Below, piece after piece: positions 41,801-56,800 of a DNA stretch of 64,000 nucleotides. Below the pieces are notes generated by a model. The model made no database searches, was not told the DNA's origin, and was given only the letters and a program-made list of their open reading frames with translations. The translations under genes were made by a program, and so were the position numbers. The stretch spans positions 1,209,139-1,273,138 of the forward strand of contig VZTJ01003817.1 in NCBI GenBank assembly GCA_013397795.1, in the 5' to 3' direction. Numbering within the stretch: position 1 is the stretch's first letter; each line of letters starts with the position of its first letter. Source of the DNA: Orthonyx spaldingii (lineage: Eukaryota > Chordata > Aves > Passeriformes > Orthonychidae).

Positions 41801-44800
41801 TTCTTAAAAAGAACTCACTGAACCCCAGCCTGGCAAATTGCTTCAGCATATGGATTTATGGGCAGAAGTAGATATAGGTATGGTATCTTTTATTTCATTA
41901 CAATTCCTGTCCAAAACAGATCATAATGTCACATTATGTCAGTCAGTACTTTCAGGTCACTTGCCATTATCAGCAGAATGAATGGCAAAGTGAAGTGGTC
42001 TCCCAGCAAAAGATTCTTTTACAAGTCCTTTCATCATTATAGCAATTAAATAACTCTGCTAACCATTAAAACATTTCTATTACTTTAACAGCCTATCTGT
42101 GACTACAGTAGCAATTAAAAAATACAGAATAAAAACTAGAATTAAGTTTCAAAAATAATTACATACAACAATCCTGTGCACTCTAAGAAGGAGCTTCTAT
42201 TTTCAATTTACATTACAATAAACATTTATATTAAATAAGGCAAATAAACAACTACATTCAGTGAAGAATAGCTAGCAATGTAGATAGTATTCTCATGACT
42301 ATTGACATCATCACATTCGTTTCAAGATTACATCAAAAACTGCAAACATACATACCACTAAGAATTCCTTTTTGTCCACCATTTCATTGCCATCAGTATC
42401 GAACATGTTAAAAGCAATTCTAAAACCTGCATGTGGCTCTGCCAAAAAAGCATCAGACATTCAATTATTTACTTCCTTGGAAAGAAAGCAAGTATAATAC
42501 TATAAGAAATTATTTGGTGTCCCTTCATAAAAGCCAGACCCTCAAATAATTTAAACCAGGATATTTGTGCACATAATGCAAATCATAACATCCGTAGAAC
42601 AGTATAACCCATGTTATTCAAACAGAAGGCACGCTCACAAAAGTAGGAAGAGAAATTAAATATCCAAGAATAATATCTCATAAAAGAGTGTTAGTTCGTA
42701 GGTAGAGTCCATTTTATGTTAAGAACACAGATATGTAGAAAAAAAATTTTCTATGAAAACACAATGTTCTAAAAGACACTTTAAAACATTTTGAAACGAA
42801 GGTACAGGATGCAACTTCTGGTCAAAATAAATGTTATGCTGAAAGACACCCAGTATTTTCTTGTTTACATGCTTAGAGCCATTGAAATTTGAGATCAGAT
42901 TAGAATTTTAAATTACTTCTGAAACATGGCAACTTTGAAGGTAACTGTGAGTAAAGCCTTTAGGCAACATTTTGGGGATACTCAGTGATTTGCAACATGA
43001 ATGAATTATGCCAAAAATTAATTCAGATAACAAAGTAATAATGGAAGAATATCCATTGATCCCATAGTGGAAGATACTAAGGGTTCAGGATCGTGTTCCA
43101 CCTCTGATTCATAACAGGAATCCAGTTCATGTCCAAAAAAAAATCCACTAATGAATACAACAGAAATGATTTAATTACATATGAGTGAAAGATGAATAAA
43201 ATTCTTTGCTTCTTCCCAGAAAACACCTCTTAAAATATCAAAAAAAGTCTCTATCAGGCTTAGTTTGCCCTAAGTTATTCTGCATCAGTTTTACGGGTGA
43301 TAGAGGAATAACTATTCAATTTCATTAGTGTTTTCTTGTACAAGTATTTTATATTTTACCATTGACTCTTTGATGTTACCCATTACACACTAGTTGGTGA
43401 AACAAACCAGTTTTCTGGTTTGTGTATCTTTCTCTTCTCCCTATATTCAGTGTCCCTTATGAATTTCAGCAAATTTAGCTACAAATTTTGTAGGAATTTC
43501 AAACAAGAAAATAAATTTAACCCCTTAACTGGGGATTAGCTGGATAATATGGCACAGCTTCCTCAACAGTCACTAAAAGGTACTCTAGATAATAATGCAT
43601 TTAAATAAAGCATAACATAAGATTCCAGAAGGGCAAAAGAGGTTCACATGGACATAGAGATGTATGGTGTCAATTTTCTACATGCAGGGAGGGGAAGTGT
43701 AATTTAACATACAACAACACATTCAGAGCTTTGAAATTGTAAGGAATCTTTCAGACTTTTTCTCCAAAAATACTTACTTGTTAAAATACATAAGAGGAAT
43801 AAATATTCTGTGTAAGATATCACACCTGAAAAAAAAAAAAGTTACGCCATGTTAGTTTCACCTTGTCTTCACATCCTAAACTTGAAAATACTAAATCTAT
43901 ATATAAGGAGAATTTTTGTACATGTGCATATGCAATATATATATATATTCATACTTGTATACATGTTACTATTCAACCTTCACTTCCTCTTCTTTTCAGA
44001 AGTGATTAAAGAAAAATTTTAATTAAGAGCTGAAGTCAATACCCAAATAGGATGCCTGGTACCATAAGCTGTACTTGTGCCTTTCTAGCTTTGGAGTAAG
44101 GGGTAGAGAGGCAACCTTGCAGAATGTCCAGAGCTGCAATGACGAGAAGCATCTCACAGTTCAGTAAGAACTATGAGAACAAGGTATGCAAACAATGGCT
44201 TGCAGCTCTCCCAAAAGCTCTTAACTCCAATGATCTTTGAGGCTGAACTAGGAAAATTTGTTCCTGATTTCTAACAAATTGGTTTTGTTTATCCTCAAGA
44301 ACCAGAAGTGTTAAGTCAGTCCACAATATTAGATTATTTCAAAAGAGTGGAAAAAAAAAGTATTTAGATGCCTGAGAGTAAAGATGTCTATCAGCTGGGA
44401 TTTTCTAAAGTTGCTGGCTGTCTCCTTGATTTCAGTCCAAGTCAGGTGCAAAAGTTTTTCCAAAAACAGCCACATCTTTGGATGTTTAAATATCTTTTAA
44501 AATCTAACATAACTGAGTATGTGACAAACCATGTAAACAGTCAACTGAATTTTTTTGCACTGAAAAACCTATACAATTGAAAATCAAAACATTGTATAAT
44601 TGACATGCATTTTACTTCCATTATACTTCATATCCCATCTTTTGATCCAAGAGCAAATTTAAGTCTTCAGAACCAGGGTTTTATTACTGCTAGTAGATCT
44701 AGTTAGGAAAGTTACTAATGATTTTTTAATACCACCTACTCTTTTCCTCAATTTACACATTACTGAAGATTAGCAGTGATTAAATACAGGCATTTAAGTA

Positions 44801-47800
44801 ACACATGCTCTATGCTTTATCTTCTTGATTTTATACGGCAGCTTGCAGAAATTCAGTTTTCAAAGGCCTGCTTGAATCTGTTTGGACAAGCACCTATCAA
44901 GAAATCAGATATCTCAAAGGTTCTCATTCAGTGATGGAAAACATTCCTTAATAGCCAGTCAATAAATGTAAATAAATATTTTTGGTTTTTTGATGGCACC
45001 TTCTTTGTTGTAAAACAGGAAGAAAGTGCAATTGTCAAGCAGTCCATCACAGGTATGAAGAAAGCAACATAAACGGCCTTGAAAGCCTTCTCTCCTTTTG
45101 TTTGTACTGGCATATTGTAGTTGCAGACATATAGTTCTGGTTGACTGCTCTGAGTGTTATGGGAGAGAGGCTCTGAAATGATGATTGAAGGGAAAGAAAA
45201 ACTTACACAGATCAGAAAGAAGAGAAGGAGGGCACTCAAGGGAAAAACATAACAAAAACTTAAGGTCAATGGGCATAAATCTGTGTGCCGCAACTGATTT
45301 ACATAAATCCATGGCAAAGTAAATGGACATAGAATTTTGCTACTTGCTTCATATGTGCATGTTTTAAAAAAAATGAGTAAGAAACAAAAAAATAAAGACT
45401 AAATTATAACTAAGAAGACCTGAATTATAGTTCCATTTCGTTCACCAGTTTATGTTATCAGTGGTAAGACCCATATTTTCTTATCTATAAAACTGGACAA
45501 CAGAACTCACTTTTGCATAAAACATGCTGAAAAGATATCCAACTGCTAAAGTCTGTTACAAATTTTACCATCTTATTTTGACAGTTTGAGTTCTACCAAT
45601 TCCATCAGCTTCTGTAGAACTTCACTGGCAGAAAACTGGAGTAAGATACTGTTGAATCAAGACTGTGCATGTTGCATTTTATTACAGACTTAACAACCAA
45701 CATCCAGATACATTTTTTTAACTGATAATGTATTGATTTAACAGATTCTGAGGCTGAATTTTTATGTAATTAATATTTCAAAAGTCAACTGTTCTGACTA
45801 TATAGAAGGCAGCCTAGAGCAAAGAAGTGCATTGAAATACAACGCAAAGATGTGCCAATTTCTGCCTCTCTGGAGTTCTGGCTGCAGGCTCAGGAAAAAA
45901 AAAGTGAGTGTCTCTATGCACTAGAGAGCCTCCTCTGAGAGTAGGTCCACACTACTTACTTCTTTAATAAATTTGAGCTGCAATTGAATTATATTAATCA
46001 GTTACATGCACATGTTTGATTGGTATTCTGTTGCTGGTGTGCTTATTTTAAACACCATTAAAGCGTCTTTCTTTTACAACAAGTACTTGTGTCTGCTTTT
46101 AAAAATATTTCAAACACACCACCAAACCTTTGCCATTCTGAATATAAGCAAAGAAACACGTGGATTATTTATCATAAATAGCTTTTAAATGTCTGTAAAA
46201 CCATCATTGTTTTATTTCCCTATGGGTTTTTTTGTTTTGAAGCAATAGAGCTTATTAAGAAAGAAAAAAATACAACAGAGGAGGCCAGGAGTGACTCTTG
46301 GCTATTCACTTACCAATAGTGTGAGTTTTAAAAGCTATCCCAGCCCTTACCTGCAGAGTTTAAAGGAAAATATAACATTTTCGAAACTGTCTCTTTGTGT
46401 TGTGTACCAAATGTTTATTCAGTGATATAAGATATCACTACTGTCTTTAGAAAAAAATCACATTATTGAATCTATTGAAAAAAATAAAGAGATATTGTTT
46501 CTTCACTGGAATATTCTGTCTATAGTCCAGAGATCACTGATGGCAACAAACTGAACCTGAAATATTCAAACATCATCTTAACAAACTCTGAGTCCCCAAT
46601 CACTTAAAGAGGCTAGTTGTAAGGAGGCATCATTAAAACACTGTAGAGACTACATGCAACTTCTCCATGCTGTAAAATGTAGAAAGCAACAGCAAGCACT
46701 TTTTTTATTTTTGAAAATGTGACTCAGATTAAAGTACATCATCACAAAAAAGTTAATAGTGATAATTTGGTTCAGGAAAATAAATTCTCCTCAATCACCT
46801 TTCTCATTAAGATTACGGAAAAGTTTGGATGATCCTTTCCAAACTGGTGGTGTCTCCATAAGGATCTGATGCAGTTCCTAAAAAATAAGGTTTAAAAAAT
46901 GTAAAAGCATATATTTCAGTATTTAATGTAGTTAATAGATAATGATTAAATTCTAGGATATCAATATAAAAGATAAGGAACTGCATGCAAATCTACCAGT
47001 TAATTTAACTTCAGTTACCACAATGATCTTGGAAGTACTCAAGCACTCCATAAATTTTTGCACACACAATTATTGCAAGAATTACTCATCTGCATCAATA
47101 CTAAGTGTTTGCTGAGCTAGAGAGAGACATGCAATGTATTTGTGGCTGAAATAACTCACCACTGCTCATATTGACTGAAGCCAAGGATAAGTCTCCCTGG
47201 ATTTCAGTAAGGTTTTCATACAAAATCCAAGCAACTGTTCTTTTAAAACACTCGACCTGAACTAAGGCAAACTTCACCCGTGAATATGAATATACTTTAC
47301 TTAAAATACAGGGAAACAGACAGAGGCCTTTTGCAGTTATAGAAATGCAAAAAAAAAAAAAAAATGTTAGCGGCACTTAAACACCACAAAAGGGAGAGAG
47401 TGGGAGAGAGTGGCTGTTAGTTATCAGGCAGTTTTGGATACACCTGTTACACCTGAACACTAGGAAAAGCAGTCAGATATGGACTGAGGGAGAAACTGAC
47501 AGATGCTGGAGAAAGTCAGTAAATCCAACAAAAAGAGGCACAGCTACTAAAGTACCTGAGATTCTGGATTCAGCTGAGTCTGAAGTGACAAAAATGAAGA
47601 AATTAAACTCTCCTGTACCTCTACATTTACATCACGAATGAAATCAACTACCAAAATGTATGATTATAAGACCACACAGGAATTATTGCCCACCTGCTTT
47701 GAAAGGGATCGCCACTTTTTAGCATCTGCAACAAAAGAAGTAGTTATGAATGCACAGAATTTAGTTATGCCAATGTGGTGTCATAAAAATTGAACTGCAT

Positions 47801-50800
47801 CTACACAGTGTTTTCTAGACAAAGAATTATTTGCCTTCCTTCATGAGTGTAATTGTCTTTATATTATTAAAAAGACCTTTAACTTACTACATAACTAAAC
47901 TCCTAACTTTAAAGAACCTATTCAGATAAATCCAGCTCTGCTTCAATGACGGAAAAGACCTTCAACTTCCAAAATACATCCTTAAAACATTTAACAGGAA
48001 ATAGAGGGCATTAATGCTAACCCCTGGTATCAATATTCTGAAATGATTATTTAGTAGCAGTAGTATTAAAATGCAGATTTTTAAGGAGACTTGGATTATG
48101 ACCCTTGCTTCATGGACTACTCACACTTTTTAAGCCAAATACAGAAAAAAGCCCTTGAAACTATACCAAGTGCTAAGACACCCTTCATCCCTTCCTACTA
48201 ACTCAGATTTGTGCTTCCTTTCCCAGCCTCTGTCAGGCTCAGTTCTTTGTTAGTTATAATTGAACAAGAGTTGTCCATAACCATTCAAGAACTGAAAACG
48301 TGAGGGTCATCACCACCCTCTCAAGACAAATATTTGTACAGATTCAGTATTAAGATAAGGCACTGCGAATATCAGAGTTCACAAAAGTCCAGAAATTAGC
48401 ATTTATATGTGGTCAAATCCATAGCTTTTTGGTGGGTAAAGGCTTCTTTTTATAGAGCAAAACACACGGGTTATTAGAAAACCTTTTCTCATTATGAACT
48501 CTATGGTCCATTAAATAATTAAAGCAATACACAAGCTACCCACTATGGTCTTTCATCAATTCATTGTTAGAAACTGACTGAAATTTTAATTTTACATCTT
48601 GGTAAATGTTTGCACCAAGGATGTTTGCACCAAGAATGTTGACAAATCCCACTCTAACTATTGTGGAGTTATATCAAACAACATCATAACATGAGCTAAC
48701 AGGTTTTCATAAGCTTTTCAGTTTAATTTTTTAAATAAAGTCCCCTAAAACTACCTGATTAGCCATGTAAATTGATGTATGTTTATGCCTACCATAAAAA
48801 ACTTGGCGAATAAATGTATCTATTTTTCCAATCAGATAATTTCCCAGTCTCATACATTATATACATATTTTATTTCTAGACAAGTCAGTGAAGTTTTATG
48901 TATATATATACACTTCTTACAGCTCAGTATTAGGTTAAATTTACTACAGCTAGCACTATGGGGAACAAAACATATTTAATCTTCTCCTAATTTGCTTTCT
49001 AAATATACAAACACATATTCAGATTATAAAAATGTATCAAGAATGACCCTTAAAAATAATGTATGTTCCCAAATGAAAGCCTGCACTAAAAAGGCAAAAG
49101 CAAGTTAATGATAGCATTTATTTTAGATTTTTTGTAATAACTGCCTGGAGTAAAAAGTTATATTTTATAAAAGAAAATATACTCTTACCATATTAGTTAG
49201 TGTTTAATCAAAAAAGGAAGTGACTTGACTTTTTTAGGGTTTACATGATTTTCAAAGTAAATCAATCACAATAGACACATTCACTCTACCACAAATCTCA
49301 TTCAGGTCTAGTATTATCAGCTTTTCTATAAAGCAGACATAAAGAGCTTCTATTATTATGCTTCAAAGGGCATTTTTGCTTTTTGACAAAACTCAAGACC
49401 TTTCTAGTCTTCATTCACAAAAACCCCAGGTATGTGGGTTTTTTTAATTATGAAAAAATAGAGATGATCTAGTATATCAGCCTGAATGGACCCAATTACA
49501 CACAACTTGCAAGTTAATAATAAAATTACTCCAAAAATAAAAATTAAAATGTTTCGAATGTATTAGTAGAAAAATGCCTTCCTTAAATGTACTACCTTCA
49601 ACAGAGCAAGACAGAAGATGGACTTGCCCAAGGAGACAATTTGGCAATGCTGCAGTACAAATTAAAATTAAAATTACCATAGTCAGAGATGAGAAGCTGG
49701 AAGTAGTAATCTGTGGGTCATCTATTTCAGCTATTACTTCCTGTTTATCAGCCTTCTCTCCCAATGTCCCAGACAATATGACCTGCACTAGAATGAAGTC
49801 ACCCACTTCCACTTACTTATAATCCTCTCAAATAGTTATGTCAGCCATGTAATCTCTGATACCATGAAACCTAAAAGACATCCAGGTTAGTTTTGCTTTT
49901 GGTCTCAGATGTGAACTGGATGAAAAGAAAGGATTTTGATAGAAATAAAGTTTTCTACACTGAACTCAGAAGGGTGCCTGACTGTTCAATTCCAGATCTC
50001 CTTTGCCATGAGATAAACAGAATGTCCTTATGAGCTTAATGCTTTTTCGTTTGGTTTCGTTTTTAAAATCTGAATACTTGCTTTGTGAGAGGAGGAAGCA
50101 GAAATTTCATCAGCATGGAAAAATTTTAATAGCAAACCATACATACAGTGTGGTCTCGCCAATCAAACTGTCGTAAAATGGAGTTAAACCAAAATGTTTT
50201 AATGATGTCCAGTATATACAGCACAAATTCTTCTATACACAGTGAAACCCAACTCCACAGTAACAAAAGAGGGAAGAATTGAAGGTCTGGGCAGAGGAAG
50301 CAGATATAAAGCGCTGATGTGTATTTGTATTAACTTGTGTGATAAGCAATCTGCTTCCTCTCTTTTAACTGCAAAACGAAAAAAAAAAGATTTGCTTTCT
50401 GGTAAGAGTTTCAAAGTTTTGCAAGTTTTCACCATCTAAGCTCTACCTTCTGACTTCACTGTTACAATGAGATTATATCTTTATTCAAAAGTTACAGAAG
50501 TTTTGATCACTGATGTGCCATGGCTGAATTCTTTCCTCTTGTTTCATTACTGTTAAGAGAACAAAGGGGAAAAAATCCAACATCTGCACAGAACTTTAAG
50601 CTTTCTCTGACTGTTTTAGCACTGCTTTTGACTATTCTCTATACTAGCTTTGTGGTGTAGACTTAAGAAAGGAAAACCTAAGGTGAGTGATTATACATGT
50701 CACACCTGAGCAAAGATATTCACGTTCCCCAGAAGTTGTGTGCTGCTACCAATGCACTGCAAGCCTGAGGGCCAGGAAATCAAACTACAGCAGAAAGAGA

Positions 50801-53800
50801 TCACCTTACTGTTTAATCACTCTTTGATACTTAAAGCAAAGATTTTACAATAAATGACCTAAAGTTGATAGTTAATTTTTTATTAATTAACACATAGTAC
50901 TAACACTGGCAATGTTTAAGTGTAGAAAGCTGATCCCCTGGGGGACTGAAACTCTTACTCCAAGAATGTTATTTAGAAAGTCATGATATAGTCACATGTT
51001 ATATGTTCTCTCAAGTCTTCTAGAGAAGGCATATGTTGCCTGTTTACAGAGAAACTATACAGAAGAGGAAGCAAGATTTTTACAGCAATACAGGCCTGCT
51101 CAGAAAGAAACTGTGTCAATGCAAATGGCGTAAATTAACTTGCCATCTTTCTTGACTGTTGAGGTGTTTGGGACCTTTAAGACATGAAAGTTTAACTAGC
51201 ATACGGATGTTTACAAACTAGTAACAATCAGGATACTGATTGTATGCATTTGGACAAACTTTAAAATTCTGGAAGATGCAGTACCTTTTTACTACAATCA
51301 GAAACAGAAGTGGGAATCAAAAGCGAATGGGAAAATAACACACACCATGGACATTTTCCCTAGCAGTTTTAACATTATAAACCCTTGCTTACGTTTGGGT
51401 TCATCACTGGTAACAGCCTGAATGAAGTCATACGGAGTCATGTATAGCTGTCCTTCAAATTCTAGACTGGCAAACCTACGAAACCGTTGCTCCCGTGGAG
51501 TTGCATAAAGGTGTAAATCTTCAAGGTCTGATCTGTTTTCTGTAACCTTCAAAGACAGAAGGACACAGTTTTAATCTACGAAAAATGTTCTGATTTACAA
51601 TTGCCACATTCACTATAAAGGAATTGGAACTATAAAAGTGATAATTCATAAAGGCAAACGCATCCAAATATTTTTGTATGGTAAGAGCTGAAACTACAAT
51701 TGGGACTTCACTGCTACCATTTTCAGTCTTCTGCAGCTTTAGCAACAAACCCTTGTGCATCGAAATTGGTGGCACTAACCAACCTCAGAAGAAAAAAATT
51801 TTAAAAAAAGAGAATTTCAGCTCCTGAATCGTAGAAGAAGGGGCAACTTGAACTCAAGGAAGTCTTCATAACTTCAGCAGGCAGACTTCAAACAACTCTA
51901 CCAAAATTATTTCAGTTTTCTGGTATTTCCAGAAGAAATTAGAGTAATAGTTTTTCTATACTGCTTCTTGAGTGCAGCTGTTGATAGTAACAGGCAAAAC
52001 ACCTCCATAATATACTCCAGTGTAAAGCTACCACATTTGGTAGAACTGAAGAAGAGAAGAGCATAATTATAATTCCAGGGTTAAAAAAGTATGGTATGGC
52101 ATTAAATGCACATATCACAAGAGTTTATGTCAGGAGTTTCTGGTCAGTTTCAGCTCATTTACATGTAAACTTGGTAGTACAAAACTGTAAATGTTCTAAA
52201 TTCTCACATCTTTCTGTTACACTTCCAAACCTTTAACAGAAAATATGCTACTGCTGTCTGAAAATTTTTTTAGCCCACAATGAGGTAAGCTCCTCTGTGA
52301 AATCACTATTAAGTATCTTCAACATTTTTTCAGAGATGAGAAAACCAAATTCAAACTGCTTCCTAGAAGGAAGAGCAATCATATAGTTAACTTCTCCCGT
52401 TATGTTAAACTATGCAGTATCTTATCAATTCAATATCCCAACTTGCTCAGTATTCCTGTCATTTTATACAGTATTCCTAAAATTCTTCATCTAACTAAGG
52501 AAGACACAATTTAACTAATATTACATTTTCCTTTAACAACTAAGAAAACAGACAAATGCACTTTGTTTTTCAGAGAGGCATCTGAACCCAAACATAAGTT
52601 GGAAGATGTCTGCAGTGGTCCACTGACATAACTGTCCTCAAATACAAACAGAAATTGGTTTTCCAAAATCCTTCTAAGAATAGATTACAGATTTCAATAA
52701 TTGGGAGCAAAGACACATTTATACTGAGCAGTCAAAGATCTGAGCTCACTTTTCTTCAGCTTTTCAAACAACATCCTTAAAAAATAAAACATTGGTGAGA
52801 CCACTGCAGTCAAACAAAATTTTATTGCCTCAGCTGTAACTAGGAGATTAAAATAGATTTGTAGAATAGAAACAACAAAAATGAATGTGTCTAGAGGTCA
52901 AACACTTTCTATTTGAAAAAAAATGATGATGTTTTATAGGGGAGTCTTACTACTTAATACCATATCTAGGACATTTTAGCCAGTCTTCTATAAGGACAAA
53001 AGACTACTGACTGTGTATTTCTCTTTCTGGTCTCCAGTACTTTCAAAATCATTGCTCCATGTGTGTACATGTGAAAATTTTTTGTTTCAACAGAGGAACC
53101 TGTCATAGAAAGTAAGATTAAGAAAAAGGCTTATACAATAATTTAATTTTCAGCAACTGCTCTACAAATATTCTGCACTTCTGCCTGAGAAGCAACTCTA
53201 AACCAGGACTTTGTGTTTTTTATAATTTTCAAATGATTACCAAATTAAATATAGGGTGGAAAGAAATAAAGTCTAACAGTCACACCTACAAAGTCATCTT
53301 AAAATGACACAAAGAAGCTGAATTTTTTCTAACATACTCACATGCAAGCCAAAATATTTCTGTCCTATCTCACTGTTTGAATATTTTGGTGCTACTCATC
53401 CTTTAGCAGTCCAGTGGCATTCAAGATATGCCTTCATGTGGGAAGTACACAACTCAATTGTTTTGATAAGAGCTTGTAGTGACACAACTTATTATCCCTG
53501 TATTTGAAGTTTAATAATCTATCTTATTTTTGATACATATGTTATTTTATCACTATTACAGACATGCTCATGAATACATTCAGGTTGTAAACATGAGTAA
53601 TAAAGCAATATTTCTGCAAAGTCAATTTTCAGAAAAGAAACAGCTTCAAGGCCATATTACACATGATGTATGTATAATCAATTGTAATCAGTCATAATCA
53701 ATCATACACAATCACAGAAATCTCTAGATAATGTACCTCTCAAATATCATTTCAGTTTTGATCAGTCAGTATTTAGAGAGCATGTTGAGATTCTTTGCTC

Positions 53801-56800
53801 TCTCAAGAAATTCTCACTGTCTCAGGTACTACTGCTGAATATTTCGCTTGAGATGCTCAGAAAAGCATTTGCTAAATTCTCAGATACATATTTCAACATT
53901 ATCTTAAGGAATCTATGCTACTACAAGTATAAAATAACGTGCTGCAAATATGGAATTTTAAAGACATGCTTAAAATTGATGCATGTCAGTACTCAGGTCT
54001 GCAAAGCCTGAATTTTTGCCTCATTTTTCAATCTAGTTTTCCTCTGACTATATAGCAATGACAATATTTCATGCTCTGGCTCAAAATCATTGTAACCTGA
54101 TACGAATACAGCCTGCCCCCACAAGGAGGAGTACCTCCCTAAAGGCCCAATACCTGCATGCCCTTGCTCTGGCGCTTTCTGTTCACTTTTCCAAGCATCA
54201 AACTGGAAAAGAGAACTGGTCTGACTGAGAACTTTTCTTTTGGTGGTGTTATTTTTAAGCCAGATAGATGTCTGGATCTACACCACAAAAAACAGTTGTT
54301 TGTTTCAAAACCTAGGCCACAGGAACTTACAGATTATGGAAAAGAAAATACCACCTGTTCCAGCACAAGCTCCACCTACTTCAAGTGAGGGAAAACTGTG
54401 AGCTTAAGCATAATTTTATTCCAAGGACTAAAAATACCACTTTATTTTGAACTTGGTGGTTTTACCTGAAAGAATCAAAACAACTTATTTCTGCTATTGA
54501 TCCAACATGAATTTAAATAAATGTACCCAAGGCTTAATATGTATTGATCACTGGTCAGTACACCATGTGTCCAAATAAAAGCAAAGTTTGGCTGCAGAAG
54601 AAGAAGACTCCAGACTCAATTAGCAAACTGACAAATAAAACCATCTTTGGAAACAATATTTTTTGTCCAAATTTCTTGTCAGAGCTTTACTGCTTCTATT
54701 ATGCTTAATAATTTATGTAAATTATGCTTAATAATTTATATAACATACAGAACATTTTCGCTTGTATAAAAGCTGCAATTACCGGGAACTAACAAATATT
54801 CCAATTAAAAACTAGGACATTTTAAAGTATTACCTCAATTTGCAGTTCTTCAGGCATTAATTTAAGAAATTCATCTCAACACATAACAATGAAACATATT
54901 CTGTTTTCCCCAACAATTGCAAATGATAATGCAGTGAGGCAAGTATGAAAATCTTAGTGACACCACCAATTTCTCTCGATTTATTTCATATTTATGCTCA
55001 TCTTGGGCAATCTTACTGTAACAATGGATACAACAGGCACATCTCCAGTGAGGAAAGGCTGAGAGAATTGGAATTGTCCAGCCTGGAGGATTTCAGGGAG
55101 ACCTTAGAGCATCCTTCCAGTACCTACAGGGGGCCTGCAGAGAGCTGGAGAGGGACTTTTTACATGGGCACGCAGAGATGGGACAAGGGGGAATGGCTTT
55201 AAAATGAAAAGACTAGATGCTAGGAAGAAATTCTTTACTGTGAAGAAATGAATGGTGGCCAGACTCTGGCACAGGTTGCCCAGAGAAGCTCTGGATGCCC
55301 TGGAATTGTTCCAGGCCAGGTTGGATGGGACTTTGAGCAACCTTGTCTAGTGGAAGGTGTCCCTGTCCATGGTGGGGGGGTTGGGAACTACCTGATCTTT
55401 AAGGTCCCTTCCAAACCAAACCGTTCTATGATTCTGTGAACTAGACACAGTAAGCAGATGTTGAATACCTCAGGGAAGATGCTGTTGGTAAAGGAGTGAA
55501 CAGGATTCACTAGAATTCCAACTTCTATTTGAAGTTTCAAGAGCTTATCCAGACTAAATCTCTCTGTGATTAACAACTATTTTCAAAAACTTTCATGATA
55601 GTACATCTCTTTGACAAACAAATGAAGGTAGTTTTTTTATGCTACACGTTTACTAATCCTCTTGGCGATCATGCCTACTAATTACTATGATCTTGTATCA
55701 CGTTACAATTCTTTGTCTTTTGAAAAACAGACACGGCTATTTCCTTCACACAGAAAGTCACAAATCTCCCAATAGCAGTATTTAGGCATAGCTGCTTAAC
55801 TCTGGTTTACCTGCACACATACATTGACCTGCTCTGTTATTAGAAATACAGGGGGAAAAGTCCAATTCTTGAAACCAAGAATCTAGCTGGCAGACAAACT
55901 TTCCATCCTTCCAACTTCACAACGCAAGAAGTAACTAAAAAGAGGCAAGACTGAAGCTTACAAGAACTCACGAAAAATATATTATCTTTTACCTATACTT
56001 AAAAAAATTTAAGGGTTAATAGTTATAGTCAAAACAACTTAAGGTTATCATCCTTCTGCCCTTCCTCCCTCAAACTCTAAAGCCTTGTTGCTCCATATTT
56101 CACCCCATCCTCCTGTGTCACATTCTTGCACAAGGACTGCAGAGAGAACACAGCACCTGTTTTGGGTGTTTAAATCAGCTGAATGGAAAAAATTATCTTG
56201 GCCTATTTTCCTGCTGTTCTCTAACACAGAATTGTGTATACACATGCCTAATTCTCCCATGGAGGACATTTCCAAGCCCTTTCTAAAATGGATTAAATAG
56301 ATTCAACACTTATATGCAAAACCACAGTTGGGCCAAGGAAACAGAGGGAATCATTTTTTATTGAAACAAGGTAAGTAAAAATTAAATTGAAGACCAAATA
56401 GTAATTTGGAAGGGTACTCCTCTGAAAGGAGAGTACTATTCTTCAATTATCTGTGCTGTCATTGTCAATCTATGCTACAAACATATTACATATAGCCTAA
56501 AATATCTGGAAAAGGCCTCAAAAGTTTCAAATTTATTATGCAAATGAAAATATGATGACAATGCTTTCTCACTAACATGTTTCAATTACTTAATATAAGT
56601 ACTAAAAACAATTTTCTGCAAATATTGTATTTAAAGAGGGCCATCTAGAGCCCTACTTGTAATAATACCACTACATGTGTCACAAAGCAGCAGTCCTTTA
56701 GACAAAGGTTTTTGTTACAGACAATTGACATTTTTAAGTCAGTCAACTTTGAAAACATTCCTTGCAGAACCTCTTCAAAATGACACCCCTCAGTATTTTC

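Noticed and set aside
44928..45317. 129-codon minus-strand frame with hydrophobic stretches in intron 4.
   Set aside because: It matches nothing I know, lies inside an intron between two well-placed MICU3 exons, and hydrophobic runs arise easily from T-rich DNA.
49477..49822. Overlapping open frames on both strands (111 and 82 codons).
   Set aside because: Antiparallel chance frames in intron 2; neither resembles a known protein.
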